The notes beneath the pieces were generated by a model that saw only the letters and a list, made by a program, of their open reading frames with translations, did not search any database and had not been told where the DNA came from. From positions 1,159,744 through 1,223,743 of the forward strand of contig JXCB02000023.1 of assembly GCA_000828075.3 (NCBI GenBank): a stretch of 64,000 bases of DNA, read 5' to 3'. The position numbers and the translations under genes were made by a program. Below are positions 1 through 8,097 of this stretch, piece by piece (the stretch's first letter is position 1; each line of letters begins with the position of its first letter). This stretch comes from Tolypothrix campylonemoides VB511288 (GTDB lineage: Bacteria > Cyanobacteriota > Cyanobacteriia > Cyanobacteriales > Nostocaceae).

Positions 1-219
1 GGTAGTCAAGGTGGCAGCCAAGGTGGCTTCGGTGGCGGCAGCCAAGGTGGCTTCGGTGGCGGCAGCCAAGGTGGCTTCGGTGGTGGCAGCCAAGGCGGCT
101 TCGGTGGCGGCAGCCAAGGTGGCAGCCAAGGCGGCTTCGGTGGCGGCAGCCAAGGTGGTAGCCAAGGCGGCTTCGGTGGTGGCAGCCAAGGTGGCTTCGG
201 TGGTGGCAGCCAAGGCGGC
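1..219 (+). repeat. Coding tandem repeat, GGCTTCGGTGGCGGCAGC-like units
   Basis: Units of 12 to 24 bases encode alternating SQGG and FGGG blocks inside the first gene. Copies are nearly identical at the DNA level, so slippage or unequal recombination is likely. There are no spacers, so this is not a CRISPR array. Confidence 0.8.
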
Positions 220-879
220 AGCAATCAGTCTGGTAGCCCCTTCAGCGGAAACGCATCCGCAAACCAGATAGACGCAACTCGTTTCGGTCTGACTGACTCC
301 ATCACGTCACAAGTAAGCAGTGGGAACCCTGACTCAAACGCAATTGCGGGCGAGATAGACTATGCTGTTAACGACTTAGTCAACAAACTAGGTGGCACAT
401 CATCCTCAACTGATGTAACCAGTGCAAGCGACGCAGTTGTTAATGTTCAAGAGTCAGCGCCAGTTACCGCTGAAGAGAACGTTATCATTCCAACAACAAC
501 ACAAGCCAACTCCGACTTAGCTGTAGGTGGCGGTGACAATATTGCGCCACAATCAGATATCATCGGTAGCGTCGAAACTTCCTCTGTTGACACCCTCAAC
601 GAGCCTGTTACTGGTAGCAGCGTGAATGCTGGTTACCCAACTCAGGAAGAGTTCTTCAATTTCCTCAATGGTGGAGCCATAACTAGCAATCTCCCCGACT
701 ATCTCTCTGAGGATGCTAAGGCGTACATTCAAGGTCAGGTCTCAACGATTGGTGGGACTATCCAACAATACCAAACAAATGACCCGTTTGCTGGTGGTAC
801 TAACCTATTTGCTGGTGGTACTAACCCATTTGCTGGTGGTGATAACCAAATTGCTGGTGGTAGCAGCCCGTTTGCTTAG
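1..879 (+). CDS. Gly/Ser/Gln-rich low-complexity protein (5' end missing)
   Basis: Frame 1 is open from the first base to TAG at 877-879, so the start lies outside the window. The first 73 residues are a tandem array of SQGGFGGG-type units. A non-repetitive middle follows, then a short predicted-helical segment (YLSEDAKAYIQGQVSTIGG, about nt 697-753), then a tail of FAGGTNPFAGG-like units. No membrane segment is visible in the part present. The helical segment aligns by eye with segments in the two following genes, and the FAGG/NPF units recur in the third gene, so the three are probably paralogues in one tandem family. Function is unknown; the composition suggests an intrinsically disordered surface, sheath or matrix protein, which is inference. 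Confidence 0.75.
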   Translation, partial: GSQGGSQGGFGGGSQGGFGGGSQGGFGGGSQGGFGGGSQGGSQGGFGGGSQGGSQGGFGGGSQGGFGGGSQGGSNQSGSPFSGNASANQIDATRFGLTDSITSQVSSGNPDSNAIAGEIDYAVNDLVNKLGGTSSSTDVTSASDAVVNVQESAPVTAEENVIIPTTTQANSDLAVGGGDNIAPQSDIIGSVETSSVDTLNEPVTGSSVNAGYPTQEEFFNFLNGGAITSNLPDYLSEDAKAYIQGQVSTIGGTIQQYQTNDPFAGGTNLFAGGTNPFAGGDNQIAGGSSPFA

Positions 880-901
880 AGTTACATCTTGAAAGAAAAA
901 T

Positions 902-935
902 TGTTGGGTTAACCGATACCCGTGGCAACCCAACA
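902..935 (+). repeat. Conserved hairpin downstream of first repeat gene
   Basis: Arms TGTTGGGTT (902-910) and AACCCAACA (927-935) form a perfect 9-bp stem 22 bases after the stop codon. The same arms recur after the next paralogue (1637-1670). No T-run follows, so an mRNA-processing or 3'-stability element is as likely as a terminator. Confidence 0.6.
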
Positions 936-974
936 TAATTTCAAGAGCTACTAGCCATTAACTAGCCTCCACTC

Positions 975-1029
975 AGGAAACTAAAGAAGAAAGTTATATA
1001 CCGATTTAGCTTGCTTCTTTTAGTTTCCT
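975..1029 (+). promoter_or_regulatory. Long hairpin in the leader of the 1075 gene
   Basis: AGGAAACTAAAGAAG (975-989) pairs with CTTCTTTTAGTTTCCT (1014-1029), with one bulged base. It is followed by a smaller AACAAAA/TTTTTGTT hairpin and then the AGGAGG ribosome-binding site. It may be an attenuator or leader structure; the role is inferred. Confidence 0.4.
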
Positions 1030-1074
1030 TAGTTCAACAAAATTTTTGTTCTAACGATAGGAGGATTTTTAGTT

Positions 1075-1614
1075 ATGGCAACTTCTAACACTAACTTTGC
1101 TGTTAGTAGTGACAGTGTTTTTCCACAGTTACCATCGAATGTCCAAAATGGCATTCGGACAAACATCTCAACCTTTACTGACATTGTCAACCAATACAGA
1201 AGTAGCAATACGGCTGCAACTGGCGACCTGCCTTTAGCACCTGTAGCTAATTTGGTGAATGCGGCTTATGGCAGTAGCTCACCCTTCTTAAATGGCAATG
1301 CTATTGGTGATTCTAGTGGTAACAACACGGTTGCAGGTAGCGGCAGTGTGTCAAGTGGTAGCAGTCCAGTAACTGGTAGTAGCAGTGTGATTCCTTTGCG
1401 ATCGCCTTCTGAAGTTTTGAAGCTCGTACAAGCTGATATTTCAACCTTTTACAACCTTGCCAATCAGAATTCTGGTACTGGCAGTCAGCTTCCGCAATCA
1501 TCTTCTGATGTGTTGCAACTGTTTGCGAGTGACATTGCAACCTTCAGTAGCGCTATCGACCAATTGCAATCTGGAAACAATGCGATCGCTAGTACTAGCA
1601 CTCCAATTGTTTAA
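1075..1614 (+). CDS. Hypothetical Ser/Asn-rich protein with three helical repeats
   Basis: 179 residues. The ATG at 1075 follows a strong AGGAGG with 10 bases spacing. The N-terminus (MATSNTNFAVSSDSV) resembles that of the next gene (MATSADNSTVLVSDSV). Three copies of a roughly 22-residue motif are visible, with core (S/P)S(E/D)VLxLxxxDI(S/A)TF and ending near (N/D)Q: around residues 19-41, 110-132 and 143-165. Ser/Gly/Asn-rich linkers separate them. No signal peptide or membrane segment is seen. The helical motif is shared with the genes on both sides. Function is not recognised; co-location and shared leader and 3' hairpin structures suggest a tandemly duplicated, coordinately expressed family. 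Confidence 0.75.
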   Translation: MATSNTNFAVSSDSVFPQLPSNVQNGIRTNISTFTDIVNQYRSSNTAATGDLPLAPVANLVNAAYGSSSPFLNGNAIGDSSGNNTVAGSGSVSSGSSPVTGSSSVIPLRSPSEVLKLVQADISTFYNLANQNSGTGSQLPQSSSDVLQLFASDIATFSSAIDQLQSGNNAIASTSTPIV

Positions 1615-1636
1615 TGTTCCAGTTTGAAACAAAAAA

Positions 1637-1670
1637 TGTTGGGTTTAGCCCCATAAAGGGCAACCCAACA
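1637..1670 (+). repeat. Conserved hairpin downstream of second repeat gene
   Basis: Arms TGTTGGGTT (1637-1645) and AACCCAACA (1662-1670) match those at 902-935, and an inner GCCC/GGGC pair extends the stem. The same hairpin at the same place after two paralogues indicates that the intergenic region was duplicated with the gene or is under selection. Confidence 0.6.
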
Positions 1671-1805
1671 AGATTCCAACAGTTACTACTCAAAAAATAG
1701 CCTGCACTTAAAAACCAAAGAGCAAAGCAATAAGGCAGGCTTTATGTCTTTAATTTCCCCCATTTTACGAGATTTGTGTCCTAAAAATTAGGAGGATTAT
1801 TTTTA

Positions 1806-4085
1806 ATGGCAACTTCTGCTGATAACTCTACTGTTCTTGTTAGCGACTCAGTTATTCCTTCAGCTACTGATGTTCCCTCAGCTACTGACCTAGCTGGTAC
1901 TGCCAGTGACTCCGTTGTTGGCAATTACTCGGCTGATAGTGTGATTTCAGATTCCCTAACTGGTGGTGGCATTCTATCGGCTGACACTTATTCTCCTACC
2001 ACCTCTACTCCTACTGATGGCAGTCTGACTCCAATCAGTGGCAGTACTAGTGATAGCAGCAACGCAGTTGGTGGCAGCACCAGTGATAGCAGCAACGCAG
2101 TTGGTGGCGGCGCTAGTGGTAGCAGCAACCCAGTTGGTGGCGGCGCTAGTGGTAGCAGCAACCCAGTTGGTGGCGGCGCTAGTGGTAGCAGCAACCCAGT
2201 TGGTGGCGGCGCTAGTGGTAGCAGCAACCCATTTGGTGGCGGCGCTAGTGGTAGCAGCAACCCAATTGGTGGCGGCGCTAGTGGTAGCAGCAACCCATTT
2301 GGTGGCGGCGCTAGTGGTAGCAGCAACCCATTTGGTGGCGGCGCTAGTGGTAGCAGCAACCCATTTGGTGGCGGCGCTAGTGGTAGCAGCAACCCATTTG
2401 GTGGCGGCGCTAGTAGTGGCGGCTTTGGTGGTAGCAACCAAGGTGCTGGCGGCTTACAAAGTCTCGGCTTAGGAACTGGCAGTACCAATACCTTTGCTGG
2501 TGCTGCAAACAACCCTTATGCCGGTGGTGGCGGTCAAGCATTTGGTAGCCTTGGTAACGTAATCGTTGGTAACAACGAATGGATCATCGGTAAAGAAATC
2601 ACACCAGAAAGATTTTCAAAAGTGATAAATTTTACTGTCGAGGAGATGGTTGACTCAGTTATCGGCAAACTGAGTGAGAGAGTATCTCAGAGTGGCATTG
2701 TTACTTCCTCCAGCGGTGGAAACCCATTTGCTGGTGGAAACAACCCGTTTGGTACTACCAATGCGCCAGCTCTCGATTACTTAAAACAGGCTTATGGTAC
2801 AAACTTCCCCATACCTGAGTCAGCTTCAAATTTCACAACAACCGTCTACAGTCAAACCTTACCCGGTGGATCTAGTAACCCATTTCCTAGTACTGGTACA
2901 ACAGGTGCTGGTACAACAGGTGCTGCTGGTAGTAACCCATTTGCTAGTGGTGGTACAACAGGTGCTGCTGGTAGTAACCCATTTGCTAGTGGTGGTATAA
3001 CAGGTGCTGCTGGTAGTAACCCATTTGCTAGTGGTGGTACAACAGGTGCTGGTGGTGCGACACCATCCCTTGATATCGTAAGTGTCCTGTTTGGTAACAA
3101 CTTATCATCGTCAAGTAGTGCTGGCGGAAGTGCACCGCGTTCCTCCTCCGAAACCTTAAGGGTTGTTCAAGATAGCCTCTTAAACTGGACCAAAACAGTC
3201 AACTCTGCTACAGGTAGAAAACTGTTTAGTGGTAACAGTACGCCTCTGCAATCACCCTCTGATTTGTTGACCCTCTATAAGAATGACATTATAAGTGCCA
3301 ATACTGGTATCAACAATGTCAACGAACTTGCTGGTGGTAGTGGAGACCCATATAGCAACTTACTTGCTGGTAGTGGCTCTCAGGGTGGCTCTCAAGCTGT
3401 TCAACCACCCACCGATATCTTGTCTATTGTCCTTGGTGGTTTGTTACCCTTCAGTGGCACTGAGAGCATCTTTAATACTCCTGACGGTAGTATACCTGTT
3501 GGTTATGGCAACAAGGACTTTGGTGCTGACAACGCTGTCATCGGTAATGCCAACTGGAACTACGGACACTCTAACGTAAGCGTCGGTAATGGCAACTGGA
3601 ATTGGGACTCCAGTAAGAACAACGCAACCATTGGTAATGGCAACTGGCATTTAGACAATACTCAAAACAACAGAACCATTGGTAATGGCAACTGGTATTG
3701 GGAGTCAACCAGTAACAACAAAACCCTTGGTAATGGCAACTGGAGCTTCGGAAATAACAACACAACCATTGGTAATGGTAACTGGGACTACGGTAGCAAC
3801 AACACAATCATTGGTAACGGCAACCAGGTCTTCACCAGCAACAGCATAGTTATTGGTAATGGCAACTGGTCTGTGATTATTGACAAATCAAACACTGCCG
3901 CTGGCGACTTCCTCGGCAAGTTGGATAATTTAGTGTTGTCAATAGGAATCAAGGATGCTGCTGATAGTTTGGTGAATTCCCTCTTCACTAAATTCGCTGA
4001 TGCTTTCCAACCCTTAACAAGTGATTTCAGCGAATCAATTCGCAACACCTATAACCAGTTCTACTGGGATCCAACAACAGTCTAA
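1806..4085 (+). CDS. Large low-complexity protein with GASGSSNPxGG repeats and IGNGNW repeats
   Basis: 759 residues; AGGAGG lies 10 bases before the ATG. Order of parts: an N-terminus like that of the 1075 protein; nine copies of an 11-residue unit GASGSSNPxGG (about 100-200); a central stretch with VIVGNNEW; NPFAGG and NPFASGGTTGAAG units (about 300-420); two copies of the family helical motif (SSSETLRVVQDSLLNW and SPSDLLTLYKNDI); about eight IGNGNW units spaced 12-17 residues apart (about 577-690); and a predicted-helical C-terminal tail. The regular IGNGN(W) spacing suggests a beta-solenoid, which is inference. No signal peptide is visible. Possibly a surface or matrix protein; not recognised. 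Confidence 0.8.
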   Translation: MATSADNSTVLVSDSVIPSATDVPSATDLAGTASDSVVGNYSADSVISDSLTGGGILSADTYSPTTSTPTDGSLTPISGSTSDSSNAVGGSTSDSSNAVGGGASGSSNPVGGGASGSSNPVGGGASGSSNPVGGGASGSSNPFGGGASGSSNPIGGGASGSSNPFGGGASGSSNPFGGGASGSSNPFGGGASGSSNPFGGGASSGGFGGSNQGAGGLQSLGLGTGSTNTFAGAANNPYAGGGGQAFGSLGNVIVGNNEWIIGKEITPERFSKVINFTVEEMVDSVIGKLSERVSQSGIVTSSSGGNPFAGGNNPFGTTNAPALDYLKQAYGTNFPIPESASNFTTTVYSQTLPGGSSNPFPSTGTTGAGTTGAAGSNPFASGGTTGAAGSNPFASGGITGAAGSNPFASGGTTGAGGATPSLDIVSVLFGNNLSSSSSAGGSAPRSSSETLRVVQDSLLNWTKTVNSATGRKLFSGNSTPLQSPSDLLTLYKNDIISANTGINNVNELAGGSGDPYSNLLAGSGSQGGSQAVQPPTDILSIVLGGLLPFSGTESIFNTPDGSIPVGYGNKDFGADNAVIGNANWNYGHSNVSVGNGNWNWDSSKNNATIGNGNWHLDNTQNNRTIGNGNWYWESTSNNKTLGNGNWSFGNNNTTIGNGNWDYGSNNTIIGNGNQVFTSNSIVIGNGNWSVIIDKSNTAAGDFLGKLDNLVLSIGIKDAADSLVNSLFTKFADAFQPLTSDFSESIRNTYNQFYWDPTTV
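2107..2415 (+). repeat. 33-bp coding tandem repeat, nine copies
   Basis: Nine near-identical 33-base units encode GASGSSNPxGG, with variation mainly in one codon (Val, Ile or Phe). There is no spacer between units. Copy number is probably variable between strains. Confidence 0.85.
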
Positions 4086-4427
4086 ATCCAAGTAGCGTGT
4101 AGGGGCGCAAGCAATAGCTTGCGTGCTAGGTGTACGACTGTAGAGAAAAATTCATAGCACTTTACATTCCGTACCCTACTGTTGATACCAGTCACAATAT
4201 TCCTGCTCTCAGGATACTTTTCACTGCTGGCAGTCGATTGAGTTTGCTCAACCGACTGCTTTTTTATGCCTATGTGCTTTCCACCGATTGAACCACTTTG
4301 ACGTTTCCGTTATATAATTTCTACCCAAAGCTCCCCATTGCTGGAAATATCTGCCTTGAGTTTTGATTAATTCCTGCTTCCCACGTGGAGATGTCGGCAA
4401 CAAGAGCAGTCCACAGGCTCTCACCGA
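4086..4427. other. Intergenic region with a hairpin and a terminator
   Basis: No gene is seen. It holds a CGCAAGC/GCTTGCG hairpin (4106-4123), the terminator at 4230-4265 and, next to the TnpB remnant, sequence that may be the right end of an IS200/IS605-type element (about 4380-4427). Confidence 0.5.
4230..4265 (+). terminator. Rho-independent terminator of the repeat-protein cluster
   Basis: GCAGTCG (4230-4236) pairs with CGACTGC (4253-4259), and TTGAG pairs with CTCAA, around a TTTG loop with a single A-C mismatch. Six T follow directly (4260-4265). The position 145 bases after the stop of the 1806 gene fits the end of that transcript. Confidence 0.8.
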
Positions 4428-4634
4428 CTAACTGCCGGATGCGTACAAACTTAAATTGATTGCTGCGTTTAAATCACGGTCAATGATGAATCCGCAGTCA
4501 CCACATTCAAATATTCGCTCATTCAGTCCGAGTGTCTCTTTTTTGGTTCCGCAACTAGAACAAGTTTTAGAACTGGGAAACCATCGGTCAACGACAACGA
4601 GTTTTGAACCGTACAGTTCAAGACTTTTCACCGA
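4428..4634 (-). pseudogene. C-terminal remnant of IS200/IS605-family TnpB (OrfB zinc ribbon)
   Basis: About 68 residues remain. They contain VDRWFPSSKTCSSCG and a second CGDCG pair followed by DRDLNAAINL, the typical zinc-ribbon and last RuvC-like segment at the end of TnpB. Intact TnpB proteins are about 350-450 residues, so roughly the last sixth is left. Upstream the frame runs into a heptamer array (4635-4662), and nothing resembling the rest of TnpB is present. Decayed element. Confidence 0.8.
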
Positions 4635-4662
4635 GTCCCCAGTCCCCAGTCCCCAGTCCCCT
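4635..4662. repeat. STRR heptamer array (CCCCAGT)
   Basis: About four copies of AGTCCCC abut the truncated 5' end of the TnpB remnant. They belong to the same heptamer family as 43990-44104. Confidence 0.7.
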
Positions 4663-4672
4663 GCTATATAAC

Positions 4673-5173
4673 TCAAGATTTGGTTTTGGGTTTGGGTTTG
4701 GTTTTGGTTTTGGTTTGCTGTACTAAGGCTTTATCTTTTTTAGATGCTTTGAGAAATTTTGGTGCAGTTTCAGTAGGTTCTGCTAATTGTTCAACAAAAC
4801 CGAAGACATCGCGCGCTGGCAAAAATTTCGCTTTGATTTCAACAAATGCTGGATGCCCTTGGTCATGGGTAGCTTTGGGATTGAATCTGAACGGTCTGAC
4901 TGGTGCGTCCTTCCAAAGCAAGGGTAAATGGCTAGCTTTCATGAATTTAACTTTTTTTGTCGGATCAGCACTCTTTATATACTCCATTTGATTTTCGTTA
5001 ATGAAGTTGACTTTTCCAGTAATTACCCCAACAGCTTGAAATATGCGTCCAGAATCTTCTGCTAAGTCTTTGTGCTCTTGTGTATCAGCTTCGACTTGTT
5101 CTGGTTCAGGTGAAGGTTGAGGAGGGGGAATAATCTTAGTAAGCTTATTAGGGATAGGTTCAATGGATGCCAT
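4673..5173 (-). CDS. Hypothetical protein with Lys/Thr/Pro-rich tail
   Basis: 166 residues; ATG at 5173. A Pro/Glu-rich N-terminus (IIPPPQPSPEPEQVEAD) precedes a compact central region (about residues 40-140) with IFQAVGVITGKVNF and VRPFRFNPKA. The tail KTKTKPKPKTK is encoded by TTGGGTTTGGG-like repetitive DNA. There is no membrane segment. It resembles conserved cyanobacterial hypothetical proteins, but I cannot assign a function. The repetitive 3' end lies next to the heptamer array, so the C-terminus may have been reshaped by repeats. Confidence 0.65.
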   Translation of the reverse strand: MASIEPIPNKLTKIIPPPQPSPEPEQVEADTQEHKDLAEDSGRIFQAVGVITGKVNFINENQMEYIKSADPTKKVKFMKASHLPLLWKDAPVRPFRFNPKATHDQGHPAFVEIKAKFLPARDVFGFVEQLAEPTETAPKFLKASKKDKALVQQTKTKTKPKPKTKS

Positions 5174-5381
5174 AATTATTATTCGCGTGCGGAGCAGGGT
5201 TTGAATGTTCCCAACTGCGTTTTATTATGATACAAACGCGCTTTGCGACGCAGGTACTAGACCAATTTCGGTATATGAAAATTGGTGAAAACAGTCAGTT
5301 AAAAGTGAGCGAACTGCCCATAACCCAAAGTGGATGCTGCTTTGATGTAAAGTTGGCTTATGGTTAATGGAAAACAGAACA

Positions 5382-5405
5382 GGTGCGTTAGGAGTGTAAC
5401 GCACC
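5382..5405. repeat. Palindrome GGTGCGTTA/TAACGCACC
   Basis: A perfect 9-bp inverted repeat with a 6-base loop lies 40 bases beyond the stop of the phosphoesterase gene. It could act in termination, but no clear T-run follows on the minus strand. It also looks like a common cyanobacterial interspersed repeat. Confidence 0.4.
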
Positions 5406-5444
5406 TTATATTTTTCTTTATTATATTAATGTGCAATTTCCGCC

Positions 5445-7085
5445 CTATTTCAACTGAAACTCATCAAACTTAATAACCTGCGAATCCGGGTTCCGTGTAT
5501 CAAAACGATAGCTGTTGACCGTACCTGTACCCGTGTCAAAGATACTGAAAACCGTGATGTCATTACTCGCAATATAGGGCATCGGTTTTCCATCTTCATC
5601 CAGGATAGGAGCTATTGTTGGCACCACAGCTCCTAAACCATATGGATCGCCAAGTTCAGTATAATGCTCTTGATAGCCAACAGGGACTTCTCGCTTATTG
5701 TTACCCCAAGCAGCACCGTAAGAGTTACCAACATTAGATGTTTCTAAAAAGTGCATTCCACTGGGGCTGACAAAGCGGTTCCACAAATGGGAATGTCCGT
5801 AGAAGACTAACTGCACACCAGCAGTTTCCAGCAAGGGGATAACATCGCGGATGATGTAATCTGCATCCTTGGGGTACTCGTAACGGACTGCCTTGATGTT
5901 ACCGTCAGGATTGCGTTCAATAACTTGCACTGGGTCGGTATATGCTGGAACTATGTTACCACCTAAGGTATGGGGCGGATGATGCAACATCACCACTTTG
6001 TACTTTGCTTGCTGAAACTCAGGATTATTGAGTTCTTGTACTAACCAATTGTATTGTGTGCTGCCTTTGGCAATTGGCTCATAAATATGTTGCCCGTAAC
6101 CCCAATTCTCTGGGGTGTTGAAATCTTTTTCCCGTTCTCGGTATCTGCCTCTAGCCTCTGAATCCAAGTTGGGCGATCGCCACATATTTGTCGCGTACAG
6201 TACTACCAAACGCACGTCACCAAAGCTGACTGCGTAGTAAGTTTTTCCACCTTCTTTACTCTCGGGTAAGGTGAAAATCTCTTCGTATGTATCGGTATTA
6301 AAAGAATTCTCTTTGAGAAATTCCTGCCCATATAACTTGAGAGCAACTGCACGGGGAATTGTAGCATCAAATTCATCATTTATACTTTCACCGTTCGTGC
6401 GTCCCATAATTTCATGGTTGCCAATGCAAGTAAACATCGGCGCGTGTTGAATGATTTCACCCCCAGTGTAAATTGTCTTGACCCCGCTGTTGTTCATTTC
6501 ATAATGAGCACGACCTTGCAAACAAGGAAAGAAAGCACCGCCACGATGATCATCAAACCATTCCGAGGCGCGATCGCCAATATTAACTAAATCACCAGCG
6601 AACCAAACCGCATCGACTCGTCCAACTGTCTCCACCACCTTTTGCAAATTTGCTGCAACCATCGGCTTGATTTGATGATCAGAAGTCAGGAGAATTTTCA
6701 TTGATTTACCTCGACTCGGCTTGGGTGCAAGCGTAAACCGATTGCTGCTAACGCTTGCGTCATCTTCCCCCACACTCGTGACATAGTACGGAACTCTTGT
6801 GTCAGGAGTTAAGCCAGTAATCTCAGCCTCATGTCGCCAAATATCACGTAGCACAGGATTTTGATAAACTTGTCCGTCTTCGGTTTGGTTGCCAACTCGC
6901 GATTGTTGGTCTTCCCGCGTGCGGCTGAGTTTAGTAGTCCTAGCAATAGCAGTTTGAGCCAGATTCTTACCATAGGTAACTATATGTTCAGAACCAGCAA
7001 ATTCAGTAAACCACACAACTCTCACTGAAGTTTCCTTTGGTAATTGTAGAAACGGATCACTCAGCAACTGGGGTGGAGATGTCAT
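5445..7085 (-). CDS. Metallophosphoesterase with N-terminal fibronectin-like domain
   Basis: 546 residues from the ATG at 7085. An upstream in-frame GTG at 7109 sits inside a perfect GATAAAC/GTTTATC palindrome and is less likely. The first 125 residues look like the beta-sandwich that precedes calcineurin-type phosphatases (VRVVWFTEF, then TGLTPDTRVPYYV). The catalytic domain has TSDHQ (about 135), GDLVNIGDR (about 165), GNHE (about 222), HHPPHT (about 375) and GHSHLW (about 443), the five metal-binding motifs of the family. No signal peptide is apparent. Probably hydrolyses phosphomonoesters or diesters with two metal ions; the substrate is unknown. Similar in layout to purple acid phosphatases. 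Confidence 0.85.
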   Translation of the reverse strand: MTSPPQLLSDPFLQLPKETSVRVVWFTEFAGSEHIVTYGKNLAQTAIARTTKLSRTREDQQSRVGNQTEDGQVYQNPVLRDIWRHEAEITGLTPDTRVPYYVTSVGEDDASVSSNRFTLAPKPSRGKSMKILLTSDHQIKPMVAANLQKVVETVGRVDAVWFAGDLVNIGDRASEWFDDHRGGAFFPCLQGRAHYEMNNSGVKTIYTGGEIIQHAPMFTCIGNHEIMGRTNGESINDEFDATIPRAVALKLYGQEFLKENSFNTDTYEEIFTLPESKEGGKTYYAVSFGDVRLVVLYATNMWRSPNLDSEARGRYREREKDFNTPENWGYGQHIYEPIAKGSTQYNWLVQELNNPEFQQAKYKVVMLHHPPHTLGGNIVPAYTDPVQVIERNPDGNIKAVRYEYPKDADYIIRDVIPLLETAGVQLVFYGHSHLWNRFVSPSGMHFLETSNVGNSYGAAWGNNKREVPVGYQEHYTELGDPYGLGAVVPTIAPILDEDGKPMPYIASNDITVFSIFDTGTGTVNSYRFDTRNPDSQVIKFDEFQLK

Positions 7086-7201
7086 AAATTTTTGCTTCGA
7101 TAAACACACGTTTATCAGGTTAAGCCATCTCGATGAAAGTTAAGGTTAAGCGTTGAGTTTACAATCAAAGTTGCTCAAACTCCTGAATTTTTCTAAGAAT
7201 T

Positions 7202-8002
7202 GTGAGACGAGATGCCATTTTCTATCAAATTTTCCAGCGATTTCCCCGCTTATTTTTTGAACTCATTGGACAGACTCCGCCACAAATCGATAATTATCGC
7301 TTTGATTCAGTCGAGGTGAAGGAACTCAGTTTTCGTATTGATGGAGTCTTTTTACCACCGGAAGATGCGGAGTCGAAGGTTGTATTTTTTGCTGAAGTGC
7401 AGTTCCAAAAAGACCAGTTGCTCTACCATCGGTTTTTCTCAGAATTGTTCCTCTACCTTTACCGCAACCAAACGCGTTATGACGACTGGTACGGGGTCCT
7501 CATCTTTCCAAGTCGGAGTTTAGAACCAGATGACTCAACAATGCATCGTGCTTTGCTCAATAGCTCTCAAGTACAGCGTCTATACTTGGATGAACTGGGT
7601 GACGCCAACGAACAACCTATTGGTATCAGCCTGGTATTATTGACCATTCAACAAGAAGAGCGAACTGTAGAGCAAGCTAAACAACTGATTGCACGCGCCA
7701 GGGACGAAGATACAGGCAGTCTTTCTAGAGAAGCGATAATTGATATAGTGACCACAATTGCTGTGTACAAATTTGCATCTTTTAGCCGAGAGGAGGTAGA
7801 AGCGATGTTAGGTTTGAGTATAGAGCAAACTAGAGTTTATCAGGAAGCTAAGGAAGAGGGACGACAAGAGGAGCGTGAACAATTGTTGGCTGCAACTGTG
7901 CCACTGCTTTTACAAACAGGCATGACGATAGAGCAAATTGCCGAACACATAGGTGTCGACGTAGAAGTAGTACGGCAATCAGCACAGCGAGGTTCTAAAT
8001 AG
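7202..8002 (+). CDS. Rpn-family nuclease-like protein (DUF2887)
   Basis: 266 residues starting at GTG (7202). The opening MRRDAIFYQIFQRFPRLFFEL and the sequence DSVEVKELSFRIDGVF...VVFFAEVQ fit the PD-(D/E)xK nuclease fold of Rpn/YhgA-like proteins, with D and ExQ as likely metal and catalytic residues. The C-terminus (from about 200) has an Arg/Glu-rich helix and an HTH-like segment (TIEQIAEHIGVDVEVVRQ). Relatives promote RecA-independent recombination or are annotated as putative transposases, and cyanobacteria carry many copies. It lies between two convergent minus-strand genes without an operon partner. Confidence 0.8.
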   Translation: MRRDAIFYQIFQRFPRLFFELIGQTPPQIDNYRFDSVEVKELSFRIDGVFLPPEDAESKVVFFAEVQFQKDQLLYHRFFSELFLYLYRNQTRYDDWYGVLIFPSRSLEPDDSTMHRALLNSSQVQRLYLDELGDANEQPIGISLVLLTIQQEERTVEQAKQLIARARDEDTGSLSREAIIDIVTTIAVYKFASFSREEVEAMLGLSIEQTRVYQEAKEEGRQEEREQLLAATVPLLLQTGMTIEQIAEHIGVDVEVVRQSAQRGSK

Positions 8003-8031
8003 ATATCGAGAGAATGGAAATTTATCCAAAC

Positions 8032-8062
8032 AAAAATAGGGATGGCGCTAACCATCCCTATT
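8032..8062 (-). terminator. Rho-independent terminator after ftsH
   Basis: Read on the minus strand, AATAGGGATGG, a short loop and CCATCCCTATT form a perfect stem that runs into TTTTTG. It lies 36 bases beyond the ftsH stop. A second small hairpin (GTAGGGC/GCCCTAC, 8070-8086) is just before it. Confidence 0.7.
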
Positions 8063-8097
8063 GAATGAAGTAGGGCTATGCCCTACCTAACTTAAGA

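Noticed and set aside
11-271. Open frame of A/K/V repeats on the plus strand
   Set aside because: It is the second frame of the SQGGFGGG repeat. The true frame runs through to 879 and shares motifs with the neighbours.
2107-2415. CRISPR-like regular repeat
   Set aside because: Units follow one another without spacers and are coding.
1974-2512. Long minus-strand frames opposite the GASGSSNP repeats
   Set aside because: Pure repeat mirror frames with no ribosome-binding site; the plus-strand protein has a strong start and a family motif.
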